DNA of 64,000 nt from Oryzomonas sagensis (lineage in GTDB: Bacteria; Desulfobacterota; Desulfuromonadia; Geobacterales; Pseudopelobacteraceae): the NCBI RefSeq assembly GCF_008802355.1, contig NZ_VZRA01000002.1, positions 219,642 to 283,641 on the forward strand, written 5' to 3'. The notes beneath the pieces are model-generated. The model had not been told where the DNA came from. It was given only the letters and a program-made list of their open reading frames with translations, and searched no databases. Within the stretch, counting starts at the first letter, position 1; each line of letters begins with the position of its first letter. This document shows positions 43,503 to 52,416 of this stretch, piece by piece. The position numbers and the translations under genes were made by a program.

Positions 43503-44725
43503 TGGGGCAGCACTTCATCGGCAGGCAGGCCATCGTCAGCAAGGCGGAGGAGATCGTCGCCTACGAGCTGTTATTCAGGTCATCGGAAGCGCCGGACCAT
43601 GCCGATGTCCAGGATGACGTCAGCGCCACCTCCAACACCATCATGAATACGATCTCCTGCTTCGGCACACAGGCCGCCATGGGGAGGCATCGCGGGTTCG
43701 TCAACGTGGATGCGGACCTGCTCATGAGCGATACCCTGGAAATCCTCCCGCCGGAACGGTTCGGCATAGAACTGCTGGAAACCGTCGCCATCACCCCCGA
43801 CGTGATCGGGCGCTGCCGCGAACTGAGGGCGAAGGGGTACCTGCTGGCCCTGGACGACCACACGTACGATCCCCGCTGCCGGGAGTTGTACGACGGCGTG
43901 GTCAACGTCGTAAAGATCGACATCACCGGGGTGGACAGCGCCGGGATGGCGCTGCTGGTCGAGCAGTTCAGGCCGTACCCGGTCAAGCTTCTGGCGGAGA
44001 AGGTCGATAGCCGGGAGCGCTATCTGGAATGCAACCGCTTAGGCTTCGACCTGTTCCAGGGGTATACGTTCTCCCAGCCGGCCGTCATGAAGAAGCGGCG
44101 CTGGGACGACTCGTCCGACGTTATCTTCAAGCTGATGCAGCAGCTCACCGACGAGGCGGAACTTGAGGATATGGAGCAAACGATCAAGCAGAGCCCGCCG
44201 CTCGTCTACAAACTGCTGGTCCTGGTCAACTCCATCTCCCTGGGGCTGCGGGCCAAGGTCGTCTCCATTCGCCACGCCGTCATGATGATCGGGCTGCGCC
44301 AGCTCAAGCGCTGGGTGCAACTGGCGATCTTCGCCACGGACGGGGAGTCGTGCCTGGACGACCCGGCCGTCGACCTGGCCGCGGTGCGGGCGGTCTTCAT
44401 GGAGGAGTTGGTCAAGCTGACCCCCCTGGTGCGCAGGAACCGTCATGCCGCCGATGAAGGCTATATGATCGGCATCCTGTCGATCCTCACCGCCGTCTTC
44501 GACCTCACCATGGAGGAGATCGTGGCGAATCTTCACCTCTCCGACGAGGTCCTGGATGCCTTGCTGAACAGGGAGGGGGACTTCGGCGTGCTGCTGAGTC
44601 TGGTGGAGCAGATCGAAAACCTGGAATTCGAGCGCGCCGCCGAACGTCTGGAAGTGTTGGGGATACCGCTCATGGCGGTCCTGAACTGTCAGAAAACGGC
44701 CTATAGCTGGCGTTTCGGGGTGTGA
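43502..44725 (+). CDS. EAL-HDOD (YuxH-like) signalling protein
   Basis: 407 aa, overlapping the kinase stop by 1 nt. The N-terminal EAL-like domain begins with FIGRQAIVSKAEEIVAYELLFRS; the EAL triplet reads ELL and most metal ligands are absent, so no phosphodiesterase activity is expected. The C-terminal HDOD domain (195-400) has LVYKLLVLVNSISLGLRAKVVSIRHAVMMIGLRQLKRWVQL. Such proteins act as signal transducers. Coupling to the kinase suggests a shared pathway. Confidence 0.92.
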   Translation: MGQHFIGRQAIVSKAEEIVAYELLFRSSEAPDHADVQDDVSATSNTIMNTISCFGTQAAMGRHRGFVNVDADLLMSDTLEILPPERFGIELLETVAITPDVIGRCRELRAKGYLLALDDHTYDPRCRELYDGVVNVVKIDITGVDSAGMALLVEQFRPYPVKLLAEKVDSRERYLECNRLGFDLFQGYTFSQPAVMKKRRWDDSSDVIFKLMQQLTDEAELEDMEQTIKQSPPLVYKLLVLVNSISLGLRAKVVSIRHAVMMIGLRQLKRWVQLAIFATDGESCLDDPAVDLAAVRAVFMEELVKLTPLVRRNRHAADEGYMIGILSILTAVFDLTMEEIVANLHLSDEVLDALLNREGDFGVLLSLVEQIENLEFERAAERLEVLGIPLMAVLNCQKTAYSWRFGV

Positions 44726-44767
44726 AGACAAGAGGGGTAACGGGAGCCGGGACTTATGATAGTTTTA

Positions 44768-44803
44768 GGACCTCTCCGTCCCATTGGTCCCATATGTCCC
44801 ATA
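44768..44803. repeat. GGTCCCATA short repeats
   Basis: GTCCCATTGGTCCCATATGTCCCATA is the inverse of the ATGGGAC-type units at 15536-15605. It lies in the leader of the lone receiver gene. Confidence 0.55.
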
Positions 44804-44840
44804 CCCCCCTTTCCCATAAAAGTTCCACAGGAGGACCATC

Positions 44841-45230
44841 ATGCCCGAAAAAACCATCCTGATCGTCGACGATGAGGAGATGATCCGCGACGTTTCGGCC
44901 GCCATGCTCGAGGAGCTCGGTTTTGCGACCATTGCCGCCGCCAACGGCCCAGAGGCGATCCGTATCTTCCGGGACAAGGGGGATGTGATCGCCGGGGTGC
45001 TCCTGGACATGAGCATGCCGATCATGGACGGCATCGCGGTCTTCAGGGAACTGCGCCGCATCCGGCCGGACGTCAGGGTCATCCTCGCCAGCGGTTATAG
45101 CGAACGGGAGGTCGCGGAATCCTTCGGGGCGGTGGGGGTGGACGGTTTCGTCCAAAAGCCGTTCAACCTGGAGAGCCTCGCCGCTGCCGTGCGGCGCGTC
45201 GTGGCCCCCGGCGACGTCACGAACGCGTAA
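44841..45230 (+). CDS. Stand-alone response regulator receiver
   Basis: 129 aa, AGGAGG upstream. CheY-like: acidic pocket IVDDEE near residue 10, phospho-acceptor D56 (LLDMSMPIMDG), Ser/Thr LASGYS and K-containing FVQKPFNLESL. No output domain. It lies 15 nt ahead of hybrid kinase C and probably works with it. Confidence 0.95.
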   Translation: MPEKTILIVDDEEMIRDVSAAMLEELGFATIAAANGPEAIRIFRDKGDVIAGVLLDMSMPIMDGIAVFRELRRIRPDVRVILASGYSEREVAESFGAVGVDGFVQKPFNLESLAAAVRRVVAPGDVTNA

Positions 45231-45245
45231 CCACGGAGGATTCCC

Positions 45246-47900
45246 ATGTCCCCTGCGCCGCCGTCCGTCAAAACCGTACTCTTCTTCATCATCGGGATCG
45301 TTGCGCTCCCCTGTGTCGGCATTATCATCCATACCGGGCTGCACCACCGGGACGAGGTCATCGGCAGCGCCGGAGCGGAGACCCGGAGGGTGGTGGGGCG
45401 CATCGTCTCGGAACAGCAGAACCTCACGGCGGCGACCGAGCAGTTGATGGCCACCCTGGGCCGGCTCCCCGAGGTCGCGGACGAGGATGCGGCCCGGACC
45501 GGGGCGATCCTGAAGAGCCTGGTCGAGCTCAATCCCCAGTACGCCAACCTCCTGATCGCCGATCATCTGGGCAACGTCTGGTGCTCGGGCATTCCGGCCA
45601 AACTCCCCCTCGCCATCGCCGACCGCCGCCATTTCAGAAACGCCCTGGCCAGCGGGCGCCTCTCCTCCAGCGAGTACCTCATCGGCCGCACCACCAACAG
45701 GCCCGCCATCAGCTACGCCTATCCCTACCGGGGGCGGGACGGCGCCATCGCCGGGGTCATCGTCGCCACCCTCAACCTGGATTTCTACCAGAATATCGTG
45801 GAGCAGTTCAAACTCCCCCCCCAAGCCGGACTCCTGCTCGTGGATCACCGGGGCGTCATCATCTACGCCAGCAGGGAGGCCAGGCCACAGGTCGGCACCC
45901 CGCTGCGGGCGGACCTGTTCCGGCAGATGGTCCGGGGGCCGGAGGAGGCGACCGGCAGTATCGACAGCATGGCGGGGGACCGGCGCATCGCCAGCTACCG
46001 CAAGCTGCGCCTCAAGGGGGAGGCGGAGCCCTACCTGTACGCCCGGGTGACCATACCCTATGCCGCGGCCCTGGCCGCGGCCGACACCCAGTTCCTCGTG
46101 GACGTGGCCCTGCTGTCGGCCTTTCTGCTCCTGGCGGCCGGGGCTGCCTACCTGGTGGGCACCCGCCTCATCATTCGGCGGATCTCGGTGCTGACGGACG
46201 CCTCGCAACGCCTGGCCGAGGGGGAGCGGAAGATCCGGGTGGCGGAACTGGTGCGGGGGGGCGAACTGGGAGCCCTGGGGCAGACCTTCGACCACATGGC
46301 CGAGCAGCTTGAACGGCGCGAGAGCGCCCTGCGGGAGAGCGAGGGGCAGATGCGGGTGCTCTTCGAGTCGTCCCAGGCCGGCATCGTGCTGCTGGACGCT
46401 GCCTGTACGATCATGGTGGCCAACGGGCGCCTGGCCGAGATGCTCGGCCGCACCCCGGAGGAGCTGACCGGCTCCCCGTATATCGACCACCTCCCGCCGG
46501 ACCAGCGTTCCACCTGCCGGGAAAACCTGTGCAGGATCATCGACCGGGAAATCGATACCATAAGCACCGAACGGCGCTACCTGCGGAAGGACGGCAGCGT
46601 CTTCTGGGGGTATTTCACCGGCCGCCGCTACGAGGACGATCACGGGGGGCTCATCGGCGTCGTAGGGCACATCAGCGATATCAGCGAGATCAAGCATGCC
46701 GAGGAGGAGCGCCGCAAGATCGAACAGCAGATGCTGCACGCCCAGAAGCTGGAAGGCCTGGGGGTCCTGGCCGGGGGCATCGCCCACGACTTCAACAACA
46801 TCCTCATGGCCATCATCGGCAATGCGGACCTGGCGCTGATGCGCATCAACAGGGAATCCCCCTGCGTGGAGAACCTGCACAAGATCGAGGAGGCCGCCGC
46901 CCGGGCCGCGGACCTGGCCAAGCAGATGCTGGCCTACTCGGGCAAGGGGAAATTCCTCGTCGAGAGCATCGACCTGAACCGCATCCTGGAAGACATGGTC
47001 CAGATGCTGGAGGTCTCCATCTCCAAGAAGGCATTGCTGCGGCTCAACCTCTGCCCGGAACTCGCGGCGGTGGAGGCCGACGCCACCCAACTGCGCCAGG
47101 TCGTCATGAATCTGGTGATCAACGCCTCGGAGGCCATCGGCGACAGGGACGGCGTGATCGCCATCACCACCGGCTGCATGGAGTGCGACGAGGCGTATCT
47201 GAAGGACGCCTGGCTGAACGAGAGCATCGGCCCGGGGCCTTACGTCTGGCTTGAGATCGCCGATACCGGCTGCGGCATGGACCGGGAGACCATGGCGAAG
47301 ATCTTCGATCCCTTCTTCACCACCAAGTTCACCGGGCGGGGCCTGGGCATGGCCGCGGTGCTCGGCATCATCCGCGGCCATCGGGGGACCATCAAGGTCT
47401 ACAGCGAGCCGGGGCGCGGCACGACCTTCAAGGTGCTGCTGCCCGTCGCCCCCCTGCCTGCGGAACTGCCCGCCCCGGAGCCCCTTGTCTGCGAGTGGCA
47501 CGGGAGCGGCACGGTCCTTCTGGCGGACGACGAGAAGAGCGTGCGGAGCATCGGCAGGGAGATGCTGAAGGCGCTGGGGTACACTCCCGTCACCGCCGCG
47601 GATGGCCGGGAGGCGGTGGAGCTGTGCCGGAGCACCCCCGGCATCGTCTTCGCCATCCTGGACCTGACCATGCCGAACATGGACGGGGAACAGTGCTTCC
47701 GGGAACTCAGGCGGCTTGACCCCGGGATCAGGGTCATCATGTCCAGCGGCTACAATAAACAGGATGTCGCCCCCCGGTTCGCGGGCAAGGGGCTGGACGG
47801 GTTCATCCAGAAGCCCTACACCATCGCCGCCCTCAGGGAGGCCGTATCCCGCCTGGGGCTGGCCAATCCGGGGGATTGTGCGCCGTCTGGGCACCGGTGA
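45246..47900 (+). CDS. Hybrid sensor histidine kinase C
   Basis: 884 aa, GGAGGA upstream. TM1 (10-30), a CACHE-type sensor (35-275: LVELNPQYANLLIADHLGNVWCSG, ADRRHFRNALASG), TM2 (280-300), HAMP, PAS (365-480: FESSQAGIVLLDAACTIMVANGRLAEML), HisKA with H514, HATPase_c (NLVINASEAI, DTGCGM, GRGLGMAAVLG) and a receiver with D806 (ILDLTMPNMDG). Likely operon with the receiver gene just upstream. Confidence 0.94.
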   Translation: MSPAPPSVKTVLFFIIGIVALPCVGIIIHTGLHHRDEVIGSAGAETRRVVGRIVSEQQNLTAATEQLMATLGRLPEVADEDAARTGAILKSLVELNPQYANLLIADHLGNVWCSGIPAKLPLAIADRRHFRNALASGRLSSSEYLIGRTTNRPAISYAYPYRGRDGAIAGVIVATLNLDFYQNIVEQFKLPPQAGLLLVDHRGVIIYASREARPQVGTPLRADLFRQMVRGPEEATGSIDSMAGDRRIASYRKLRLKGEAEPYLYARVTIPYAAALAAADTQFLVDVALLSAFLLLAAGAAYLVGTRLIIRRISVLTDASQRLAEGERKIRVAELVRGGELGALGQTFDHMAEQLERRESALRESEGQMRVLFESSQAGIVLLDAACTIMVANGRLAEMLGRTPEELTGSPYIDHLPPDQRSTCRENLCRIIDREIDTISTERRYLRKDGSVFWGYFTGRRYEDDHGGLIGVVGHISDISEIKHAEEERRKIEQQMLHAQKLEGLGVLAGGIAHDFNNILMAIIGNADLALMRINRESPCVENLHKIEEAAARAADLAKQMLAYSGKGKFLVESIDLNRILEDMVQMLEVSISKKALLRLNLCPELAAVEADATQLRQVVMNLVINASEAIGDRDGVIAITTGCMECDEAYLKDAWLNESIGPGPYVWLEIADTGCGMDRETMAKIFDPFFTTKFTGRGLGMAAVLGIIRGHRGTIKVYSEPGRGTTFKVLLPVAPLPAELPAPEPLVCEWHGSGTVLLADDEKSVRSIGREMLKALGYTPVTAADGREAVELCRSTPGIVFAILDLTMPNMDGEQCFRELRRLDPGIRVIMSSGYNKQDVAPRFAGKGLDGFIQKPYTIAALREAVSRLGLANPGDCAPSGHR

Positions 47901-47955
47901 TGTCGGAGGGCGGATCTCCAAAACCGCCACGCAGGCATGGAAGGAGCAACAAGGG

Positions 47956-48816
47956 ATGAAGAGAGTCATCGCGGGTATCATGCTGGTCCTGTTCGCCTGC
48001 ACCGGGGCGGGGGCCGAATCGTCGGTGTGGAAGGCCCGGAAGGGCGGGAGCGTCCTCTATCTGGGGGGGACCTGCCATGTGCTGCGGGAGCAGGATTTCC
48101 CCCTGCCGGCCGAGTTCGACCGGGCATACCTGGCTGCCCAGGTCGTGGTCTTCGAGACCGATTTGGGCAAGCTCCAGGCCCCGGCGACCCAGCAGCGGTT
48201 TCTGGCCAAGGCCATGTACGGCGACGGCAGCACCGTGGACAAGCATCTGTCGCCCAAGGCCTACGCCGCGCTCAGCGCCTTTTCCGAGGCCAACGGCATC
48301 CCGCTTTCGACCTTCGGCCGGTTCAAGCCGTCCATGATCGTGACGACCCTGACGCTCATGGAGTTGTTGAAAATGGGGGTAACCCAGCAGGGGGTGGACA
48401 ACGTCTACTATGCGCGGGCCATCGCGGACAAGAAGGCCGTGGACGGGCTGGAGACGGCCGACCAGCAGATCGACTACGTGGTCTCCATGGCGGACGGCAA
48501 CGAGGATGACTTTGTGGACTATTCCATCGCGGATATGAAGAATATCCGGGAGCAGTTCGGGCTCCTCGTGGGGGCGTGGCGCACGGGGGATGCGGGGACG
48601 CTGGACGAGTTGATGTCGGGGGAATTCAAGGCCCGCCAGCCCCAGCTCTACAAGCGGCTGATCGTGGAGCGCAACAAAAACTGGCTGCCGGTGATCGAGG
48701 GCTACCAAAAGCTGCGCCAGACCCGGTTCGTCCTGGTGGGGGTGGCGCATCTGGTGGGGCCGGACGGCATCATCGAGGCCCTGCGGCAGAAGGGGTACAC
48801 GGTGGAGAAGTTGTAG
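47956..48816 (+). CDS. TraB/GumN family protein
   Basis: 286 aa from ATG 47956. Signal peptide (1-22), then the family motif LYLGGTCHVLREQDFPLPAEFDRAY with its Gly and His, the VVFETDLG segment, KKAVDGLETADQQI and the C-terminal FVLVGVAHLVGPDGIIEALRQKGY. TraB/GumN proteins have a metal-dependent hydrolase-like fold; the role is unclear. 56 nt downstream of kinase C. Confidence 0.9.
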   Translation: MKRVIAGIMLVLFACTGAGAESSVWKARKGGSVLYLGGTCHVLREQDFPLPAEFDRAYLAAQVVVFETDLGKLQAPATQQRFLAKAMYGDGSTVDKHLSPKAYAALSAFSEANGIPLSTFGRFKPSMIVTTLTLMELLKMGVTQQGVDNVYYARAIADKKAVDGLETADQQIDYVVSMADGNEDDFVDYSIADMKNIREQFGLLVGAWRTGDAGTLDELMSGEFKARQPQLYKRLIVERNKNWLPVIEGYQKLRQTRFVLVGVAHLVGPDGIIEALRQKGYTVEKL

Positions 48817-48862
48817 TTGATGGTTGTGAACCTGAAAAACAATCATCTCAAGGAGGAAAACC

Positions 48863-49195
48863 ATGAAAAAGATCGTTGCCCTGTTCGCCGTTGCCGTCTC
48901 CCTCTCCGCGACGCAGGCGTTTGCCGATAACTTCCGCTGCCCCAACGGCGCTATCGTCTCCACCGGAGACAGCATCTCCCTCGTCTCGACAAAATGCGAC
49001 CCTCCTGCCGGCGCGTACAAGCGCGAGGAGCCGGTGACCGCCGAATTCGACAGAGGGAACGGCCGGACCGGGGCCAACACCGTCTACATCGAGGTGCAGG
49101 AGTGGACCTACACCCAGGGCTCCACCCTGCTGCACACGCTGATCTTCCGCAACGGCATCCTCGCGGAGGTGCGCACCGGCGGCTTTGTGCAGTGA
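48863..49195 (+). CDS. DUF2845 domain secreted protein
   Basis: 110 aa, AAGGAGG upstream. Signal peptide (1-22) followed by the DUF2845 pattern FRCPNGAIVSTGDSISLVSTKCDPPAGAYKRE with two cysteines and a C-terminal WTYTQGSTLLHTLIFRNGILAEVRTGGF. Unknown periplasmic role. Probably co-transcribed with the TraB gene. Confidence 0.88.
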   Translation: MKKIVALFAVAVSLSATQAFADNFRCPNGAIVSTGDSISLVSTKCDPPAGAYKREEPVTAEFDRGNGRTGANTVYIEVQEWTYTQGSTLLHTLIFRNGILAEVRTGGFVQ

Positions 49196-49310
49196 TGTGG
49201 ATGACAAGGTGGGCGGGTGTTTTTTGCCCCGCTCGCCCGCTACCCGTCCCGACAAACGATGCGGCACTGTCTCCGGCGGCAAGAGAGAGCGAATAACAGC
49301 GTGGAAGACA

Positions 49311-49382
49311 TTGACAGGTTTTAGCTAAATGGATACTATACTATACATTAAGCTGTCAAAGACTACTATAGTATCCATTTAG
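49311..49382 (+). promoter_or_regulatory. HipBA promoter and operator
   Basis: TTGACA (49311-49316) and TACTAT (49334-49339) are 17 nt apart. A perfect 16-bp inverted repeat, CTAAATGGATACTATA (49325-49340) and TATAGTATCCATTTAG (49367-49382), overlaps the -10 box and ends 8 nt before the hipB start. HipB dimers binding both arms would block transcription. The halves contain GGATA/TATCC, as in known HipB sites. Confidence 0.82.
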
Positions 49383-49390
49383 GTGCCACC

Positions 49391-49732
49391 ATGCCCTCCC
49401 TGCATAATAGAACCTATCTCCCTGCCACTCGAGAGGCGGCGGAACTCCTGGGCAAGCTTATCAGGCTGGAACGGCGCGAACGCAAAATGTCCGAGGAGGA
49501 TCTGGCGGGACGCGCGGGTATCGCCAGACGCACCCTGCAAAGGATCGAACATGGTGACCCGCAGTGCGCCATCGGCCTGTTTTTCGAATTGGCGGTCCTC
49601 GTCGGGGTAAGGCTTTTCGATAGCGACGATCACACCACGCTCGCAGAGCGCCTGGACCGGGTTACCGACAAACTCGCGGTTTTGCCCCGGCGGGTACGTT
49701 CTTCCGCCCTGAAGGTTGACGATGATTTCTGA
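49391..49732 (+). CDS. hipB: HipB-like antitoxin (XRE family)
   Basis: 113 aa. XRE HTH: LIRLERRERKMSEEDLAGRAGIARRTLQRIEHGD, followed by a short C-terminal tail. It overlaps hipA by 11 nt. It should neutralise HipA and repress the operon through the inverted repeat just upstream. Confidence 0.9.
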   Translation: MPSLHNRTYLPATREAAELLGKLIRLERRERKMSEEDLAGRAGIARRTLQRIEHGDPQCAIGLFFELAVLVGVRLFDSDDHTTLAERLDRVTDKLAVLPRRVRSSALKVDDDF

Positions 49733-51038
49733 GCTCAAGGAACTGTACGTATGGGTTTGGCTGCCGGAGGAGACGGAACCGGTGGTGGCGGGCAAGTTGA
49801 GCGCCCAGGGGAAAACATACGTCTTCAATTATGGTCGGAGCTACCTGCAACGGGAAAACGCCATTCCTCTCTATGATGGGGAATTGCCGCTGCGCCGGGG
49901 CCTGCTTCCGCTTCCCGACGGCCTCGCCATGCCGGGATGCCTGCGCGACGCAGCCCCGGATGCGTGGGGCCGCCGGGTTATCTTGAACAAGCGGTTTGGC
50001 AACGAGGCTGCCGCCATGGACCCGGACTCCCTTGATGAGTTGCATTATCTTCTGGAATCGGGGTCCGACCGGATCGGGGCTTTGGATTTTCAGCGTTCCG
50101 CCACCGCATATGAGCCGAGATCAGCCACCGGGGCGCCCCTCGATGAGTTGATGGCGGCGGCGGAGTTGATTGAGAAGGGGATTCCTTTGACGCCTGAGCT
50201 CGCTCAGGCGCTACAGCACGGTACGTCTATCGGCGGCGCGCGGCCAAAGGTTCTTGTGGAGAGCGATTCCCGTAAATACATCGCCAAATTTTCCACGTCC
50301 ACCGACCTGTACTCAATCGTAAAGTCCGAGTACCTTGCCATGCGGTTGGCGAAACTGGCGGGACTTGATGTTGCCCCTGTCTCGCTTCGGAACGTAGCGG
50401 GAAAGGACGTGCTGATGGTAGAGCGCTTCGATCGTGTTTCCACCCCCGGCGGCTGGCGACGAAGGGGTATTGTTTCGGCGCTGACCATGTTGCGGTTGGA
50501 TGAGTTGATGGCGAGATATGCCAGTTATGAGGATTTTGCACATCTGGTGCGGGAAAAATTTATCGATGCCCCCAGTACGCTTCGGGAACTATTTTCCCGC
50601 ATCGTCTTTAATATTCTGATCGGCAACACCGACGACCATGCCCGTAACCATGCCGCTTTTTGGGATGGCCGTATGCTGCGGCTGACCCCCGCGTACGATA
50701 TCTGTCCGCAACCGAGACATGGACGGACCGCCTCACAGGCCATGCTGATCGCGGGGAACGATAATTCCAGCCGGCTCGTCACATGTTTGAAGGCCGCCCC
50801 GCACTTCCTGCTCCACCGGGAAGAGGCGGTCGGGATTATTGTGGGGCAGATACGGTGCATCGAAGAGCATTGGCCGGAAGTGTGCGACGACGCGGCTCTG
50901 GCCGAGGTGGATCGCAACCTGTTATGGCGGAACCAGGCGCTTAACCCGTTTGCCTTCGAGGGGGTGGAGGGCGGCCCCTTGGAGAGGCTGGTGGAAAGGT
51001 ACGGCCAGGGCTCTCATTACAACAGGTCCGGGGCGTGA
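49722..51038 (+). CDS. hipA: HipA-family Ser/Thr kinase toxin
   Basis: 438 aa from ATG 49722. The N-terminal HipA domain (YVWVWLPEETEPVVAGKL, FNYGRSYL) is followed by the kinase: STSIGGARPK as the nucleotide loop, YIAKFS with the Lys, FNILIGNTDDHARNHAAFW with catalytic D304/D305, and LTPAYDICP as the metal Asp. Known HipA toxins phosphorylate GltX and induce persistence. All catalytic residues look intact. Confidence 0.93.
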   Translation: MISELKELYVWVWLPEETEPVVAGKLSAQGKTYVFNYGRSYLQRENAIPLYDGELPLRRGLLPLPDGLAMPGCLRDAAPDAWGRRVILNKRFGNEAAAMDPDSLDELHYLLESGSDRIGALDFQRSATAYEPRSATGAPLDELMAAAELIEKGIPLTPELAQALQHGTSIGGARPKVLVESDSRKYIAKFSTSTDLYSIVKSEYLAMRLAKLAGLDVAPVSLRNVAGKDVLMVERFDRVSTPGGWRRRGIVSALTMLRLDELMARYASYEDFAHLVREKFIDAPSTLRELFSRIVFNILIGNTDDHARNHAAFWDGRMLRLTPAYDICPQPRHGRTASQAMLIAGNDNSSRLVTCLKAAPHFLLHREEAVGIIVGQIRCIEEHWPEVCDDAALAEVDRNLLWRNQALNPFAFEGVEGGPLERLVERYGQGSHYNRSGA

Positions 51039-51138
51039 TCCCCTACATGATTCAATGTTTTGATTTTGTTATCTTTGCGGCTCTATGGCACATGTTTTTC
51101 CCGGCTGAACGCATCACGAAAGGGACCCGTCGTTTCGT

Positions 51139-52416
51139 ATGAAGGACTTTAACCTGTTTTCTCCGCGCCGCGACCGTACCGCGGCCATGCCGTTCATCAT
51201 GCTGACCGTGGTGATCGACGTGGCGTCCATCGGCCTGATCATCCCCGTGCTGCCGCCCCTGGTCGGCAGCTTCACCGGCTCCCAGGCGGATCAGGCCTTC
51301 TGGTTCGGCGTGGTGGTGTTCGCCTTCGGGCTCGCCAACTTCTTCGGCTCGCCGGTCCTGGGGGCGCTGTCCGACGCCTACGGCCGCCGCCCCGTGCTGC
51401 TGCTCGGCTTCTGCGGGCTGGGGCTCACCTTTTTCGCCACCGGGCTCTCCACGGCCCTGTGGATGCTCATCGCGGTACGGCTGGTGGGGGGCGCCATGCA
51501 GGCCAATGCGGCCGTGTGCAACGCCTATGTGGCCGACATCACCCCCCCGGAAGAGCGCGCCCGGCGCTTCGGCCTGCTGGGCGCCATGTTCGGCGCCGGC
51601 TTCATCATCGGCCCGGTCATGGGGGGGCTTTTGGGGGCGATCAGCCTGCAGCTGCCGTTTTTCGTGGCCGGGGCTCTGGCCATGGTCAACTGGCTCTACG
51701 GCTACTTCGTGCTCCCCGAATCGCTCCCCCTGGAGCGCCGCCGTCCGTTCCACTGGAAACAGGCCAACCCCCTGACCTCGCTGCGCCGCCTGACCCGACT
51801 GAACGGCGTGGGGCGGCTGGTGGCCGTGGTCGCCCTGAGCGGGCTGGCCCAATTCGTCATGTTCACCGGGTGGGTCTTGTACACCACCTTCAAGTTCGGC
51901 TGGGGCCCGCGGGAGAACGGCTGGTCCCTGGCGGCGGTAGGCCTCATGTCGCTGATCGTGCAGGGGTTTCTGCTCGGCCGCCTGCTGAAGCGCTTTCCCC
52001 CCCGCCGCCTGGCGGTGGCCGGGCTGTTCTCCTCGTCCGTGGCCTTCCTGCTGTGGGGCATGGCCACCCAGGGGTGGATGATGTACGCGGTGATCTTCCT
52101 GAACATACTCGGCTTTACGATTACGGCGGCGCTCCAGAGCATCATCTCCGGCGCCGCCGGCCCCCGGGACCAGGGGGAGATCATGGGGGCGGCCAACTCC
52201 GTGAACAGCCTGGCGTCCGTATTCGCGCCCCTGTGCGGCGCGCCGCTTCTGGCCATGGTGTCTCACCTGCCCCGGGGCGACTGGCGCATCGGCGCGCCCT
52301 TCTACTTCTGCGCCGCGCTCCAGGCCGCATCCCTGACCCTGGCGTTTCTTCACTTCCGCAGCGAGCGGGAACGGGGCGTTGCGGGGGCTGTGAAGGGTGG
52401 TCGTCAGGATGGATGA
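51139..52416 (+). CDS. MFS transporter, TetA-like
   Basis: 425 aa, twelve predicted helices. TetA/DHA1 features: PFIMLTVVIDVASIGLIIPVLPPLVGSF, motif A GALSDAYGRRPVLLLG, RLVGGAMQANAAVCNAYVADITPPEERARRFG and GAGFIIGPVMGGLLG. It exports drugs or metabolites by proton antiport; the substrate is unknown. It overlaps the next gene by 8 nt. Confidence 0.92.
   Translation: MKDFNLFSPRRDRTAAMPFIMLTVVIDVASIGLIIPVLPPLVGSFTGSQADQAFWFGVVVFAFGLANFFGSPVLGALSDAYGRRPVLLLGFCGLGLTFFATGLSTALWMLIAVRLVGGAMQANAAVCNAYVADITPPEERARRFGLLGAMFGAGFIIGPVMGGLLGAISLQLPFFVAGALAMVNWLYGYFVLPESLPLERRRPFHWKQANPLTSLRRLTRLNGVGRLVAVVALSGLAQFVMFTGWVLYTTFKFGWGPRENGWSLAAVGLMSLIVQGFLLGRLLKRFPPRRLAVAGLFSSSVAFLLWGMATQGWMMYAVIFLNILGFTITAALQSIISGAAGPRDQGEIMGAANSVNSLASVFAPLCGAPLLAMVSHLPRGDWRIGAPFYFCAALQAASLTLAFLHFRSERERGVAGAVKGGRQDG

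Noticed and set aside
43502-44725. Active c-di-GMP phosphodiesterase
   Set aside because: The EAL triplet reads ELL and most metal-binding residues are missing.
44754-48002. 1082-codon open frame on the minus strand
   Set aside because: Shadow of the receiver and kinase C genes; no motif and no ribosome site.
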